A DNA stretch of 64,000 nt from JBBATK01 sp044228685 (GTDB lineage: Bacteria; Bacteroidota; Ignavibacteria; Kapaibacteriales; NICIL-2): NCBI GenBank assembly GCA_044228685.1, contig JBGAUL010000017.1, forward strand, positions 27,387 to 91,386, read 5' to 3'. The position numbers and the translations under genes are program-made. Shown in pieces: positions 1 to 9,842 of the stretch (its first letter is position 1; each line of letters begins with the position of its first letter). Under the pieces are notes generated by a model. The model saw only the letters and a list, made by a program, of their open reading frames with translations, ran no database searches and was not told the origin of the DNA.

Positions 1-1
1 C

Positions 2-436
2 GTTGCTCAAGGAGGCGATGCCTCCAACAACCTCGTCTTCCGATGCAATCGCTTTGATTTTTCTCATCCTGCATTTGCTAATAAAGTGCTGACCCATGGT
101 GCGCCAATTGAACTAAAGCCGCTCGCGAGTACTTGCAGTGCTCTGACGTCTGTTAACGAGGAACGTGACTTCAGCGGGAACTCTCGCATTATCACTGGAT
201 CAACACATGAAGGTTGTGCGGCGTCGATACTGCGTGTTCAAACTGATCTTCCGGAGCATGTGCGAGTGGATCTTTATGATCTCAACGGACACCATCTCTT
301 GAGCCTGGTTGACGCCGAGCTCAGTCCCGGCATTCGCAACTTCACTTTGCCGGAAGCCTATGCTCAACAGCTCTTTATGGTTCAACTCGTCTCCAATAGT
401 GGTGTTCAACGAGTGCCATTTATCTATCAGCCCTAA
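2..436 (+). CDS. C-terminal part of a T9SS-secreted protein (5' truncated by window)
   Basis: The frame is open from base 2, so this is the tail of a longer gene that starts outside the window. The last ~75 residues have the shape of a T9SS type A sorting domain: a hydrophobic beta-rich stretch, the 'VDLYDLNGHHLLSL' strand pattern, a 'PGIRNFTLP' turn, and a short terminal strand ending in VPFIYQP. Such domains send proteins through the outer membrane by type IX secretion and are then removed. The N-terminal catalytic or binding part cannot be seen, so no function is assigned. A strong hairpin follows 11 bases after the stop codon. Confidence 0.7.
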   Translation, partial: VAQGGDASNNLVFRCNRFDFSHPAFANKVLTHGAPIELKPLASTCSALTSVNEERDFSGNSRIITGSTHEGCAASILRVQTDLPEHVRVDLYDLNGHHLLSLVDAELSPGIRNFTLPEAYAQQLFMVQLVSNSGVQRVPFIYQP

Positions 437-447
437 AAGCCTATTGT

Positions 448-481
448 CTGAAGGAAGGACAATCGATTGTCCTTCCTTCAG
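448..481. terminator. Perfect 34-bp palindrome, probable terminator
   Basis: Two 17-base arms (CTGAAGGAAGGACAATC and its exact complement) abut with no spacer, 11 bases after the stop codon of the first gene. The position suggests a transcription terminator. No T-run follows, so termination may be factor-assisted, or the site may be a protein-binding palindrome. Confidence 0.55.
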
Positions 482-592
482 CATGGTTTCCCCCACCCTC
501 AAAATTCCTCGATCCCTCCCCGACTTTGTTTGTGCAGCTCGCAGCCTCCTGCTAAATTGATCGGCAATTCCTTTCGCACCGACACTTCAGCT

Positions 593-2377
593 ATGGATAC
601 AGTTTTAGACGTACGCAATCTCATTACAGAATTCCGCACAGAGAATTACACTATGCGAGCTGTGAACAATGTGTCCTTCTCGCTGGAGCGCGGCAAGACC
701 CTCGGTATCGTCGGCGAATCCGGCTCCGGTAAATCTGTGAGCTCACTCTCAGTGATGCGTCTCATCCCCGATCCTCCGGGAAAAATCGTGCAGGGCGAAA
801 TCTTGTTCCGCGAAAAAGACGGCAAGCAAACTGACCTCTTGAAGATCAGCGAAGAGCAAATGCGCGGCTATCGTGGGAATCGAATTGCAATGATTTTCCA
901 AGAACCTATGACTTCGCTGAATCCGGTCTTCCGTTGCGGCGATCAGATTATTGAAGCAATCACTCTGCATCAAAAGGTCAGCAAGGCTGAAGCGCGTGAG
1001 CGCACGTTGCAGTTGCTGCGTGAGGTGCAGTTGCCGCGACCGGAGACGATGATTGATCAGTATCCGCACCAGTTGTCCGGCGGACAAAAACAGCGCGTGA
1101 TGATTGCAATGGCAATGTCATGCAATCCCGACATCCTCATTGCCGATGAACCAACAACGGCTCTCGACGTAACCGTACAAGCAACGATCCTGGATCTCAT
1201 GCGTGACTTGCAACGCAAGCACAACATGAGCATGATGTTTATCACCCACGATCTTGGCGTGATCGCCGAAATCGCGGACGAACTCATCGTCATGTATAAA
1301 GGCAACATCGTTGAACACGGAAGCGTGCAGCAGATTTTTGAAGATCCAAAGCATCCGTACACAAAGGGTTTGCTAGCCTGTCGTCCGCGTCTGGACAAGA
1401 AGCTGCGCATCCTACCAACCGTCCGTGACTTCATGGACGAGCACGCCGACGGCAGCATCGTCGAACGCACGCAAGCAACCGTCACTGAGCGCATACACGA
1501 AGTCGAAATCTCAGCCGAAGAAATCAAACAACGCAACGCGCAATTCGCCAAAGAGCAGCCATTGCTTAAAGTCGGTAATCTTCAAGTTCACTTCCCTATT
1601 CGCACAGGTGTGTTTAGTCGCACTACCGGATGGGTTAAGGCAGTTGATGATATTTCTTTTGATGTAAAACGTGGCGAGACACTTGGTCTGGTTGGTGAAA
1701 GCGGCTGCGGTAAGACCACGACCGGTCGCGCAATTCTTCGCTTGATCGAGCCAACAGGCGGTAAGGTTGTCTTCGACAACAAGGACATTCGCGCACTACA
1801 ATCCGAAGAACTCAAAGCACTGCGAAAAGATTTCCAGATCATTTTCCAGGATCCCTATTCATCGCTCAATCCTCGCTTGTCGGTTGGCAGCGCGATCATG
1901 GAAGTGATGCGCGTGCACAATCTCTTCAGCAACGACAAAGAGCGTAAGGAACATGTGCATTACCTGCTGGAAAAGGTTCATATGGAGCCGAGACACTTCC
2001 AGAATTATCCGCACGAGTTCTCCGGTGGACAACGTCAGCGCATCTGCATTGCTCGTGCGCTCGCACTAAAGCCAAAGTTTTTGATTTGTGATGAATCAGT
2101 TTCCGCGCTCGACGTCTCCATTCAAGCCCAAGTGCTCAATCTCTTGGTTTCCCTTCGTGAAGAGTTTGGTTTGACCTATATCTTCATATCGCACGACCTC
2201 AGCGTCGTTAAGTTCATCAGCGATCGCATCGCTGTTATGAACGCTGGAAAAATCGTTGAGCTTGGTACGGCTAATGAAATCTATGCCTCACCAAAAGAAG
2301 AGTACACGAGAAGACTCATCCACGCTATTCCGACGGGTAGTTTGGAATCTATTCGCGCTCGTCATCGCGCAGCTTAA
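593..2377 (+). CDS. Fused dipeptide/oligopeptide ABC transporter ATPase (DppD-DppF type)
   Basis: One 594-residue chain carries two complete ABC ATPase domains, like the GsiA/YejF class in which the DppD and DppF subunits are joined. Walker A motifs GESGSGKS (residues ~41-48) and GESGCGKT, signature motifs LSGGQKQR and FSGGQRQR, and two Walker B/DEP segments are all intact. The family powers import of peptides or glutathione by a pair of inner-membrane permeases with a periplasmic binding protein. None of those partners lies nearby, so they must be encoded elsewhere. The start at 593 (MDTVLDV) is chosen over an in-frame start at 467, which would run through the upstream palindrome and add non-homologous residues. 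Confidence 0.9.
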   Translation: MDTVLDVRNLITEFRTENYTMRAVNNVSFSLERGKTLGIVGESGSGKSVSSLSVMRLIPDPPGKIVQGEILFREKDGKQTDLLKISEEQMRGYRGNRIAMIFQEPMTSLNPVFRCGDQIIEAITLHQKVSKAEARERTLQLLREVQLPRPETMIDQYPHQLSGGQKQRVMIAMAMSCNPDILIADEPTTALDVTVQATILDLMRDLQRKHNMSMMFITHDLGVIAEIADELIVMYKGNIVEHGSVQQIFEDPKHPYTKGLLACRPRLDKKLRILPTVRDFMDEHADGSIVERTQATVTERIHEVEISAEEIKQRNAQFAKEQPLLKVGNLQVHFPIRTGVFSRTTGWVKAVDDISFDVKRGETLGLVGESGCGKTTTGRAILRLIEPTGGKVVFDNKDIRALQSEELKALRKDFQIIFQDPYSSLNPRLSVGSAIMEVMRVHNLFSNDKERKEHVHYLLEKVHMEPRHFQNYPHEFSGGQRQRICIARALALKPKFLICDESVSALDVSIQAQVLNLLVSLREEFGLTYIFISHDLSVVKFISDRIAVMNAGKIVELGTANEIYASPKEEYTRRLIHAIPTGSLESIRARHRAA

Positions 2378-2492
2378 GTTCTCGAAGGAGTATGCGTAGT
2401 GAGCTTATTACACATCAATGATGGCTGTGTATCTCATCTCCTATTTGCAGCTACTAGTGCCTAATGATTGGCAAATCAGACAAGCATAATCG

Positions 2493-3803
2493 TTACTTCG
2501 TTGATTGCTTCTTCGCTGCAGCCTCTCGCGCCTCGTGATGCTCATCGGCAACAATCAATCGAGCACCTGGTTGGTAGCTGATGTAATACCACAACCATTC
2601 CATCATGACGCGGAAGCGATTGCGGAAGCGGATGAGTGAAACGACGTGGATGCCGGCCCAGAGCAACCACGCAACCCAGCCCCAGAGTTTGATGCCGCCG
2701 GCAAGTTCGGCCACAGCCTGAGCGCGACCAATGGTTGCCATGTTTCCTTTGTCGTTGTAGTGAAAGGCTAGATGCGGGCGACCAATTGCCTCAGAGGCGA
2801 TGAGTTTGGCGACGTAGCGACCCTGCTGCATTGCCGGCTGAGCAACGCCCGGTAACAAGACGCCCTTTTCGTTTTGGTGGTGAGCAGCGTCGCCAATCAC
2901 GAATACATTTGGCAGACCTTCAACTGAGCAATCAGATTGCACAATGACACGTCCAACTGAATCGCAAGGAAGTCCTGAATCACGCAACCACTTTGGTGCT
3001 TGATTACCGGCAGCCCAGAGCACGGTCTCAGTAGCCAAGGACTCACCGTTGATCTGCACATGATCTTCCGTTATCTGTTCAACTCGTGAATTGCAATGAA
3101 CCTCAACACCCAATCTTTCCAAAGCTTTCTGTGCTTTGACACTGAGCTTAGGATCGAAAGAAGGAAGTATTCTCTCGCCTGCTTCAACGAGTATGACGCG
3201 GATATCGTTGACGCTGAGTCGGGGGAAATCGCGGATCATGGTGTGACGTCCTATCTCTGCCAGAGCGCCTGCTAGCTCAACACCGGTTGGACCTCCTCCA
3301 ACAACAACAAATGTCGTTGCTGCTCGAGCGTCGTCCTTACGAGCCTTATGCTCAGCGTTTTCATAAGCAAGAAGGATGCGAGCGCGCATATCAAGCGCAT
3401 CGTCGAGTGTTTTAAGTCCAGGTGCGACCGCTTCCCAATCAGGATGACTAAAGTAAGAGTGACGCGTTCCGGGAGCCAGGACGAGCACATCAAATTTGAT
3501 TTCACCTTCAAGCTGACAGAAGATCTTTCTCTGAGCACAATCCAAGCTTACTACCTCATCCATGACAATGCGGATGTTGTCTTGATCACGAAAGATCGTT
3601 CGCACAGGAGCAGCAATGTCTGCAGGTGAAAGCGCTGCTGTTGCGACTTGATACAGTAAGGGTTGAAAAAGGTGATGATTGTTTTTATCAATGAGGATTA
3701 CATCGCACTTTGCTTTCGCTAGTTCCTTGGCGCATTGAAGACCTCCAAATCCGGCACCGACGATTACAACTGTTTTCGCAGACAATTCTGGATTCTTTGA
3801 CAT
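2493..3803 (-). CDS. ndh: Type II NADH:quinone oxidoreductase
   Basis: A 436-residue flavoprotein of the NDH-2 family, which passes electrons from NADH to membrane quinone without pumping protons. The N-terminal FAD-binding Rossmann motif is VGAGFGGLQCAKEL (~residue 15). A second dinucleotide fold, VVVGGGPTGVELAGALAEIG (~residue 165), binds NADH. A conserved 'FVIGDAAH' ATG-type motif precedes the C-terminal part. The C-terminus has an amphipathic/hydrophobic stretch (LWGWVAWLLWAGIHVVSLIRF) that anchors such enzymes to the inner face of the membrane. It stands alone and is convergent with the ABC ATPase gene. Length and motifs match the family well. Confidence 0.93.
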   Translation of the reverse strand: MSKNPELSAKTVVIVGAGFGGLQCAKELAKAKCDVILIDKNNHHLFQPLLYQVATAALSPADIAAPVRTIFRDQDNIRIVMDEVVSLDCAQRKIFCQLEGEIKFDVLVLAPGTRHSYFSHPDWEAVAPGLKTLDDALDMRARILLAYENAEHKARKDDARAATTFVVVGGGPTGVELAGALAEIGRHTMIRDFPRLSVNDIRVILVEAGERILPSFDPKLSVKAQKALERLGVEVHCNSRVEQITEDHVQINGESLATETVLWAAGNQAPKWLRDSGLPCDSVGRVIVQSDCSVEGLPNVFVIGDAAHHQNEKGVLLPGVAQPAMQQGRYVAKLIASEAIGRPHLAFHYNDKGNMATIGRAQAVAELAGGIKLWGWVAWLLWAGIHVVSLIRFRNRFRVMMEWLWYYISYQPGARLIVADEHHEAREAAAKKQSTK

Positions 3804-3880
3804 TCATTGCGAGATCGCTTCTGCGTCTCGACGAGAGTGGATAATTTGCCGTTCACACGCAAAACTACGGAGCAGTGGTC

Positions 3881-4819
3881 ATGAAATTTTCGGGCTTGCG
3901 TTTTCGTACTGTCATTGGAGCTGTCGCCGTATTGCTCTGTCTCATCAGCGTGGTCTTCATTGCTCACGGTTTCTACGAGCTTCAAACTAACCTTAAAAGC
4001 ACGGGCAGGGTCGTCGGATTTCGCGATGAACCAAATGCTCGATTTCCCATTGTCGTTTTCATGAGCGCGACCGGTGATTCGGTGCGCATCGAAGGCTCAG
4101 TGTCCTCCGATCCACCGGAGTTTCAAGTTGGTCAGATGGTGGAGCTAAGTTATCCGGCCGACGACCCCGCCAGCGCACGCATCATGAGCTTCTGGTCGCT
4201 CTGGTTTGCGCCCACTTTCATCGCCATCTTTGCTTTCGTTGCAGCTATAATCTGGGTCGTTGCAGTCGTGATGGAGGGTCGTAGCACAGCAGAGCAACTT
4301 TTTGATATTGACGCAATGCCGTCAACCAACGACCGAACATCCCGTTTGCGCGCGGCGTTCCCTGATGATTTTAACCAACGCTTTCGCGAATCCGAAATTC
4401 GTTCGAATCGCATCATGATGCGCGTAGCCTGGTCATTTGCAGCCATTGGTGTTATCCTCATTGCATGCTCAGCATATTCTTTCTACGAACGACAGTCTTT
4501 TGCGGCGTCACACAAACTCTACGATGCCGTCATCATTGACTACTGGAATGGCTCTCGTCTTACAACTCCGCAGTATGAATTCACGGATGAGAAGGGTCAA
4601 TTAATTCGCGCCTATTCAGAAGTCGGAATGCGCGGTTCCATAGACTCAGTTGGTTCGCGTGTGACGGTCTACTACGATAGCATTCGCCACAGCGCTATCG
4701 ACTCGTCATGGTTCAGCTTTTATATGATGAGCTGGATCTGTGGACTGATTGGAATTGTATTCTGCGGCTTCGGTGCGCTGTTTGTGACGTTGCTACGACG
4801 TGATTCTGCAGCACGTTGA
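3881..4819 (+). CDS. DUF3592-type membrane protein
   Basis: A 312-residue membrane protein with hydrophobic segments near the N-terminus, at ~105-130, ~185-205 and at the C-terminus. Two copies of a DUF3592-like extracytoplasmic module lie between them. Each has a 'F.YPIVVF/YEFTDEKG' strand, then a 'VGQMVELSYPADDPASARI' or 'VGSRVTVYYDSIRHSAID' motif, the hallmark of that family. The function is unknown. The ATG at 3881 is preferred because GGAG lies 8 bases upstream; a GTG at 3875 is the alternative. It is divergent from ndh. Confidence 0.7.
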   Translation: MKFSGLRFRTVIGAVAVLLCLISVVFIAHGFYELQTNLKSTGRVVGFRDEPNARFPIVVFMSATGDSVRIEGSVSSDPPEFQVGQMVELSYPADDPASARIMSFWSLWFAPTFIAIFAFVAAIIWVVAVVMEGRSTAEQLFDIDAMPSTNDRTSRLRAAFPDDFNQRFRESEIRSNRIMMRVAWSFAAIGVILIACSAYSFYERQSFAASHKLYDAVIIDYWNGSRLTTPQYEFTDEKGQLIRAYSEVGMRGSIDSVGSRVTVYYDSIRHSAIDSSWFSFYMMSWICGLIGIVFCGFGALFVTLLRRDSAAR

Positions 4820-4905
4820 TTTTGTGGTCTTAAAGAACTGCGACCATTTCACTCGAACCCGAACATCCCTCTTTTACCATCGACCCAACGAAGGGCTCTG
4901 CTTTC

Positions 4906-4938
4906 TTGACTCTACTGCAGTGCCGAAGTGTATTTTTG
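4906..4938 (+). promoter_or_regulatory. Bacteroidota-like promoter for the MlaF-type gene
   Basis: TATTTTTG at 4931-4938 matches the -7 element TAnnTTTG. A TTGAC at 4906-4910 sits 20 bases upstream. The start codon lies 22 bases downstream. The spacing is near but not exactly the usual 19. Confidence 0.4.
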
Positions 4939-4960
4939 CTGGCTACCGGAAAGACTTAGA

Positions 4961-5746
4961 ATGATCGAACTCAACAATCTCACGAAATCCTTCGGACCAA
5001 AGTTGGTCTTGAATGGGGTTTCGCTTAGCATTCCAAACGGAAAGACAACCTGTATTATTGGTAAATCAGGAAGTGGTAAGAGCGTGTTGCTCAAGCACAT
5101 TGTCGGACTACTCCAAGCAGATTCAGGTGACGTGCGCGTTGACGGAGAAGTTGTGGCTTCTATGGATCAACCCCAGCTCTTCGCGATGCGTCAGCGCATG
5201 GGATATGTGTTTCAGGGCGCCGCATTGTTTGACTCATTGACAGTGTGGGAGAACATCGTCATTAGTCTGTATGAGCACGGTGAACGTCGTGACGAAATTC
5301 TAGATCAAGAGGCTCGTCGCGTACTCTCCGCGGTCGGCCTGCTCCCCAATCTCAGCGAAAACGGCAGTCCAAATTTTGAACGTGAGTACGCAATTCTTCG
5401 CAACAAGAAACCCTCTGATCTTTCAGGCGGTATGCGCAAACGTGTTGGCGTTGCTCGCGCGCTGGTGGGAAGTCCGCAGTACATTTTCTACGATGAACCA
5501 ACCACCGGTTTGGATCCCGTAACCTCAGAACAGATCGACTTTCTGATCCGCGACTTGGCGCAGCAGCTCAACGTCACTTCATTGGTTATTACACACGACA
5601 TGTTCTCCGTCTTTCACATCGCGCATCACGTTGCCATGCTTCACGAAGGTTCGGTGCAATTCGAAGGCAGCGCCGAAGAACTCAAAGCCTCGAAGGATCC
5701 GGTCGTGAAAGAGTTCATTGACCGCTTCATTTTGAAAGCTGAATAG
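4961..5746 (+). CDS. ABC transporter ATPase, MlaF/Mkl family
   Basis: A 261-residue single ABC ATPase. It has Walker A GKSGSGKS, the signature LSGGMRKRVGVARAL, Walker B 'YIFYDEPTTGLDPVTS', and the switch His in 'VITHDMFSVFHI'. The 'SGGMRKR' signature and the sequence around it are typical of MlaF/Mkl, the ATPase of MCE-type lipid transporters that keep phospholipid asymmetry of the outer membrane. The MlaE permease and MCE-domain partner are not adjacent, which is unusual. The start MIELNNLTKSFG (4961) is chosen because it begins the ABC fold directly and lies at the right distance from the promoter-like TATTTTTG. Confidence 0.85.
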   Translation: MIELNNLTKSFGPKLVLNGVSLSIPNGKTTCIIGKSGSGKSVLLKHIVGLLQADSGDVRVDGEVVASMDQPQLFAMRQRMGYVFQGAALFDSLTVWENIVISLYEHGERRDEILDQEARRVLSAVGLLPNLSENGSPNFEREYAILRNKKPSDLSGGMRKRVGVARALVGSPQYIFYDEPTTGLDPVTSEQIDFLIRDLAQQLNVTSLVITHDMFSVFHIAHHVAMLHEGSVQFEGSAEELKASKDPVVKEFIDRFILKAE

Positions 5747-5851
5747 ATCGTCAACGATCTGTTGTTCTTCAACATCTGATTCACACTGATACTCAAGACC
5801 GCAATAGCACATTTGAGTATTCTTTACTTTGACCACTACACAACGCAAACA

Positions 5852-6412
5852 ATGTCAACTCGGATTTACACAAAAACAGGAGATAAAGGCACGACCGGAT
5901 TGTTCGGTGGACAGCGACTGTCGAAAGCAGATCTGCGCATCGAAGTTTACGGCACAGTTGACGAACTGAACGCCATGATTGGCGTTGCCTTGAGTCATGA
6001 TCCTCCGGCTCTGCTAGCTGAAGAGTTAACTACGCTCAGCGCACTTCTCTTTTCACTCGGAAGCGATTTGGCGACGCCGCTCTATCCGCCTCCAGCATTC
6101 GATATTCCCCGTATCAAGGAATCACAAGTTCTGTGGTTGGAACGCTGCATTGATGCACATGACGAACAACTTTCACCCTTGAAGAATTTCATCTTGCCCG
6201 GTGGAACACAATGCGCTGCTTTCTTGCATTCGGCGCGAACGATTTGTCGTCGAGCAGAACGCAGCTGCGTGGCACTTGCCGAGCGCGAAGACATTGGCGA
6301 GGTCGTCGTTAAGTTTCTCAATCGCTGTTCAGACTATCTCTTCAGCGCCGCTCGCATGGCTAATCATCTGTGCGGCGTCATTGATGTACCGTGGACAGCA
6401 CCCAAAGACTAA
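5852..6412 (+). CDS. Cob(I)alamin adenosyltransferase, PduO type
   Basis: A 186-residue protein of the PduO family, which transfers the adenosyl group of ATP to cob(I)alamin to make adenosylcobalamin. The N-terminal ATP-binding motif is TRIYTKTGDKGTTGLFGG, followed by 'VDELNAMIGVA'. The conserved 'RRAERSCVALAE' and 'FLNRCSDYLFSAARMAN' helices form the active-site interface of the trimer. Length is normal. The ATG at 5852 begins exactly at the family's usual N-terminus. Only ~100 bases separate it from the MlaF-type gene. No B12-dependent mutase is visible in the window. Confidence 0.92.
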   Translation: MSTRIYTKTGDKGTTGLFGGQRLSKADLRIEVYGTVDELNAMIGVALSHDPPALLAEELTTLSALLFSLGSDLATPLYPPPAFDIPRIKESQVLWLERCIDAHDEQLSPLKNFILPGGTQCAAFLHSARTICRRAERSCVALAEREDIGEVVVKFLNRCSDYLFSAARMANHLCGVIDVPWTAPKD

Positions 6413-6469
6413 TCTTAGTTCTCAAGTCTCGAGTCTCAATCATCTAACATCTTCACGAAGCACTGAACC

Positions 6470-7636
6470 ATGCATACACTATTGCGAAACATTCTAGCTG
6501 TGATTTGCCTTGCCTTCTGCGCCTTGAGCGCGCGAGCCCAAGATTTCAGCGGACCCATTGACCGCGGTGTGTTCAATGATTCATTGCTTGATGAGGCGTC
6601 AGGATTGTGTTGCAGTCGATTGCGCCCGGATATTCTCTGGACGCATAACGACAGCGGCGACTCCGCAAGAATTTTCGCAGCCACAACATCAGCGAAGATT
6701 GTCGCAGTGTACTATCTCAAAGGCATTAGTGCTCGAGATTGGGAAGACATTTGTTCGGATACAATTGCCGGCAAGGCTTATCTCTATATCGGAGAAACCG
6801 GTGACAACAACGCTGTTTACGATACCAAGACGATTTACCGCGTGCTTGAACCAAGTGTCGATCCCGATCAGAAGTTCAGTGTTGATACTATTCGCAGCAT
6901 AGATGCAATTCGTTTTCAATATCCTGACGGAAAACGCGATGCTGAATGCGTGATGTCGGATCCTCGCACCCACGATCTCTATGTGGTCTCGAAGAGAGAA
7001 GATTCGGTGCGCGTTTATCGACTGGCCTATCCTCAATCAACAACCGACATTATCACCGCCGAGAAGGTTGCGACCATTCCTTACACAATGATCACAGCCG
7101 GCGATATTTCAGCCGATGGTTCTGAGATTGTCATCAAAGACTATCAGCACATCTTTTATTTCAAGCGCGGTGCGAAGCAAAGTGTAGCGGATGCTTTGCG
7201 TGGCACACCGGGAATCGAGCCTTATAGCATGGAACCACAAGGTGAGGCAATCGCTTTCGACGCTGAGTCGAAGGGATATTACACCACGTCTGAAATGAGT
7301 CCATTGAAAGTTCCGGCACACCTCTACTTTTACGAACGACTCCAGTCCGGCGTCGGTTCAGAAACAAGTGCTGCAGGTTTGAGGATTGATAGCATCGTCA
7401 ATGATCCAAGCGGTCGAATGATCACAGCCCACGTGAATTTCTCCTTGGATGCATCGGTTACAGTCCAGATCTACACAGTGCGAGGCGGTCTGGTGCTTTC
7501 AAGTCCACACATGTCATATCGCAGCGGCGCGCAGGAAGTCCGCGTCCAAACGCCGGGCTTGAGCTCAGGTATCTACTACATGCGCTTTCTTGGACGTGGT
7601 ATCAACGAGCAGAAATCATTCTTCGTCCAGAAGTAA
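6470..7636 (+). CDS. Secreted propeller-like protein with T9SS sorting domain
   Basis: A 388-residue exported protein. A Sec signal peptide (hydrophobic run ending in SARAQ) is followed by ~270 residues of repeated short beta motifs ('DILWTHNDSGDSARIFA', 'DWEDICSD', 'YIGETGDNN', 'DAECVMSDPRTHDLYVVSKRED'). These resemble the SdiA-regulated or phytase-like beta-propeller proteins of Bacteroidota. The last ~80 residues form a T9SS type A domain ('SVTVQIYTVRGGLVL', 'GLSSGIYYMRFLG', ending KSFFVQK). The substrate is unknown; the motifs 'HNDSGD' and 'DWED' hint at divalent-metal binding but this is only inference. Confidence 0.7.
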   Translation: MHTLLRNILAVICLAFCALSARAQDFSGPIDRGVFNDSLLDEASGLCCSRLRPDILWTHNDSGDSARIFAATTSAKIVAVYYLKGISARDWEDICSDTIAGKAYLYIGETGDNNAVYDTKTIYRVLEPSVDPDQKFSVDTIRSIDAIRFQYPDGKRDAECVMSDPRTHDLYVVSKREDSVRVYRLAYPQSTTDIITAEKVATIPYTMITAGDISADGSEIVIKDYQHIFYFKRGAKQSVADALRGTPGIEPYSMEPQGEAIAFDAESKGYYTTSEMSPLKVPAHLYFYERLQSGVGSETSAAGLRIDSIVNDPSGRMITAHVNFSLDASVTVQIYTVRGGLVLSSPHMSYRSGAQEVRVQTPGLSSGIYYMRFLGRGINEQKSFFVQK

Positions 7637-7934
7637 AGAAGATCTTATTCGATGCAATTAGCGGCCTCAGTTCTCGCTTGGTTGGGCCTAATGACGAATC
7701 CGGATCAAAGCTGATCGCTTAGTCACAGAGCTATGCTTCGCCGGTGAAAAGTGCTAAAAAGCTACGTGATCCGGTGCAAAAACGCTGTCTTGGGTCTCAT
7801 AATAATTGTGAATTCCTCCTCTCTCTGCACTACTTTTCCCCTGCTGTTCGTCACAGGGACAGCTATTTTTGTACATCGTTCTGCGGACAGGTCACCACAG
7901 ACGCAGAGTACACGAACATTATCGAAGAACGACA
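7637..7934. other. Intergenic region upstream of dxs
   Basis: About 300 bases with no convincing gene. It holds TATTTTTG at 7864-7871, a possible -7 promoter element for dxs, without a clear -33 partner. Short open frames here share no features with real genes. Confidence 0.4.
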
Positions 7935-9842
7935 TTGGAATATCAACATCTTTTAGGCATCCAATCGACAGCCGATTTGCGTGCACTTCCCGAATCTGCA
8001 TTAGGTCGCGTATCTGAGGAAGTTCGTGAGTACATGATCGACACCATCACGCGCATCGGAGGTCACTTCGGCGCGGGATTGGGAATGGTTGAGCTTACAG
8101 TTGCTCTGCACTATGTCTTCAACACACCACAAGACAAGATCATCATCGACACCGGACACCAAGGATATCCTCACAAGATTCTTACCGGTCGTCGTGATCA
8201 ACTTTCAACAATCCGTCAGTTCGGCGGTCTCTCCGGTTTTCTCAAGCGCAGCGAATCCGAGTACGACGTCTTTGGTGCCGGTCACGCAACTACCAGCATC
8301 AGTGCGGCGCTTGGTGTAGCGACGGCGCGTGATCTCAATCATGATGATTACAAAGTTGTTGCAGTCATAGGAGACGGCGCAATGACCGGTGGTTTGGCCT
8401 ACGAAGCAATGAACAATTGCGGAATTCAAAAGCGAAACATGATGGTTGTCTTGAACGACAACAACATGTCAATCGCTGAGAATGTCTGGGCGCTATCGAA
8501 TTACTTTACCGAGATCTTCACTAAGCCCACCGCAATGCGCATGCGGACGAATTTCAAAGAAGCAACCAATCGCATGTCGGGAATTGGTGACAGAATTCGA
8601 TTTGCTGTTGGAAAGATTGAAGACGGCTTCAAAGCGGTGATCACACCGGGAATGTTGTTTGAGTCGCTTGGCTTCAAGTACTTCGGTCCTATCAACGGAC
8701 ACAACGTTCGTCAGATGGTTCGCATACTCAAGCAGATCAAAGATGTTGAGGGTCCGGTGCTCCTGCACGTCATGACCCAAAAAGGCAAAGGCTATTCCCA
8801 CGCCGAAAACGACAAGCAGTTTTTGCATGCCATTGGAAAAATCGACAAGATTACCGGCAAAGCACTCACCAAACCTTCACCAACACCGACGCCCCCGTCA
8901 TATCAAAAAGTATTCGGCGAAGCCTTGACGCAAATCATGGATAGCACGCCAAAGGTCATTGGTATTACGGCAGCAATGCCCGACGGAACCGGCATCGACA
9001 TTGTGCAACGCAAGCATCCGGACCGTGTGTTTGATGTGGGCATTGCAGAGGGACACGCCGTAACCTTTGCGGCGGGAATGGCAACGCAGGGCATAGTACC
9101 TGTTTGTGCGATTTACTCTTCCTTCTTACAGCGTGCTTTCGACATGGTCGTGCACGACTGTGCAATTCAGCACTTACACGTCATCTTCGCACTTGATCGC
9201 AGCGGCGTTGTGGGAGCGGATGGTCCGACCCACCACGGTGTTCTCGACATCGGCTACTTGCGCATCATCCAAGGTCTTGTGCTCATGGCACCAAAGGACG
9301 AGCAGGAATTGCGTGACATGCTCTATTCATCTGTTCACGACTACACGGCGGGTCCGGTAGCAATACGCTATCCACGCGGCAACGCTATTGGTGTTGAGCA
9401 GCGAGCGATGCAATCCATTCCGCTTGGACAATCCGAGCTGCTTCGTGAAGGACGCGACATCGCCATCGTCGCACTTGGCAACATGGTATCACATTCCATG
9501 CAAGCCGCAGAAATACTCAGCGCCCAAGGCATTGAGGTTGAAGTCATCAACGCACGTTTTGTCAAGCCACTTGATGAAAACATGCTCCGTTCGCTCATGC
9601 AAAAGTTCGATAAGATCGTCACGGTCGAAGACGGTCAAATCCACGGCGGCTTCGGCAGCGCCGTCGCAGAATTCGTTGCACAGAACGCAGAGCGCGCAGT
9701 GCGTCTCAAGCTACACGGCATCCCCGATATCTTTGTTGAGCACGGAACCCAAGAAGAACTCTGGCGTGAACTCGCGCTCGATCCGGTTGGTATTGCAAAC
9801 ACCGTTCGCGAATGGTATTTGCAGGAGGAATTCGTCGCATGA
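7935..9842 (+). CDS. dxs: 1-deoxy-D-xylulose-5-phosphate synthase
   Basis: This enzyme condenses pyruvate and glyceraldehyde 3-phosphate, using thiamine diphosphate, in the first step of the MEP isoprenoid pathway. The ThDP-binding 'VIGDGAMTGGLAYEAMNN...NDNNMSI' motif, the N-terminal 'DTGHQGYPHKILTGR' active-site loop and the transketolase pyrimidine-domain motif 'GIAEGHAVTFAAGMA' are intact. The 'DRSGVVGADGPTHHG' loop is diagnostic for DXS. A TTG at 7935 gives 635 residues, the family's usual length. An upstream TTG at 7869 overlaps the promoter-like TATTTTTG and adds atypical basic residues, so it is rejected. The stop codon overlaps the next start (ATGA). Confidence 0.93.
   Translation: MEYQHLLGIQSTADLRALPESALGRVSEEVREYMIDTITRIGGHFGAGLGMVELTVALHYVFNTPQDKIIIDTGHQGYPHKILTGRRDQLSTIRQFGGLSGFLKRSESEYDVFGAGHATTSISAALGVATARDLNHDDYKVVAVIGDGAMTGGLAYEAMNNCGIQKRNMMVVLNDNNMSIAENVWALSNYFTEIFTKPTAMRMRTNFKEATNRMSGIGDRIRFAVGKIEDGFKAVITPGMLFESLGFKYFGPINGHNVRQMVRILKQIKDVEGPVLLHVMTQKGKGYSHAENDKQFLHAIGKIDKITGKALTKPSPTPTPPSYQKVFGEALTQIMDSTPKVIGITAAMPDGTGIDIVQRKHPDRVFDVGIAEGHAVTFAAGMATQGIVPVCAIYSSFLQRAFDMVVHDCAIQHLHVIFALDRSGVVGADGPTHHGVLDIGYLRIIQGLVLMAPKDEQELRDMLYSSVHDYTAGPVAIRYPRGNAIGVEQRAMQSIPLGQSELLREGRDIAIVALGNMVSHSMQAAEILSAQGIEVEVINARFVKPLDENMLRSLMQKFDKIVTVEDGQIHGGFGSAVAEFVAQNAERAVRLKLHGIPDIFVEHGTQEELWRELALDPVGIANTVREWYLQEEFVA

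Noticed and set aside
467..592. N-terminal extension of the DppDF-type ATPase
   Set aside because: It starts inside the perfect palindrome and adds Pro/Ser-rich residues not seen before an ABC domain.
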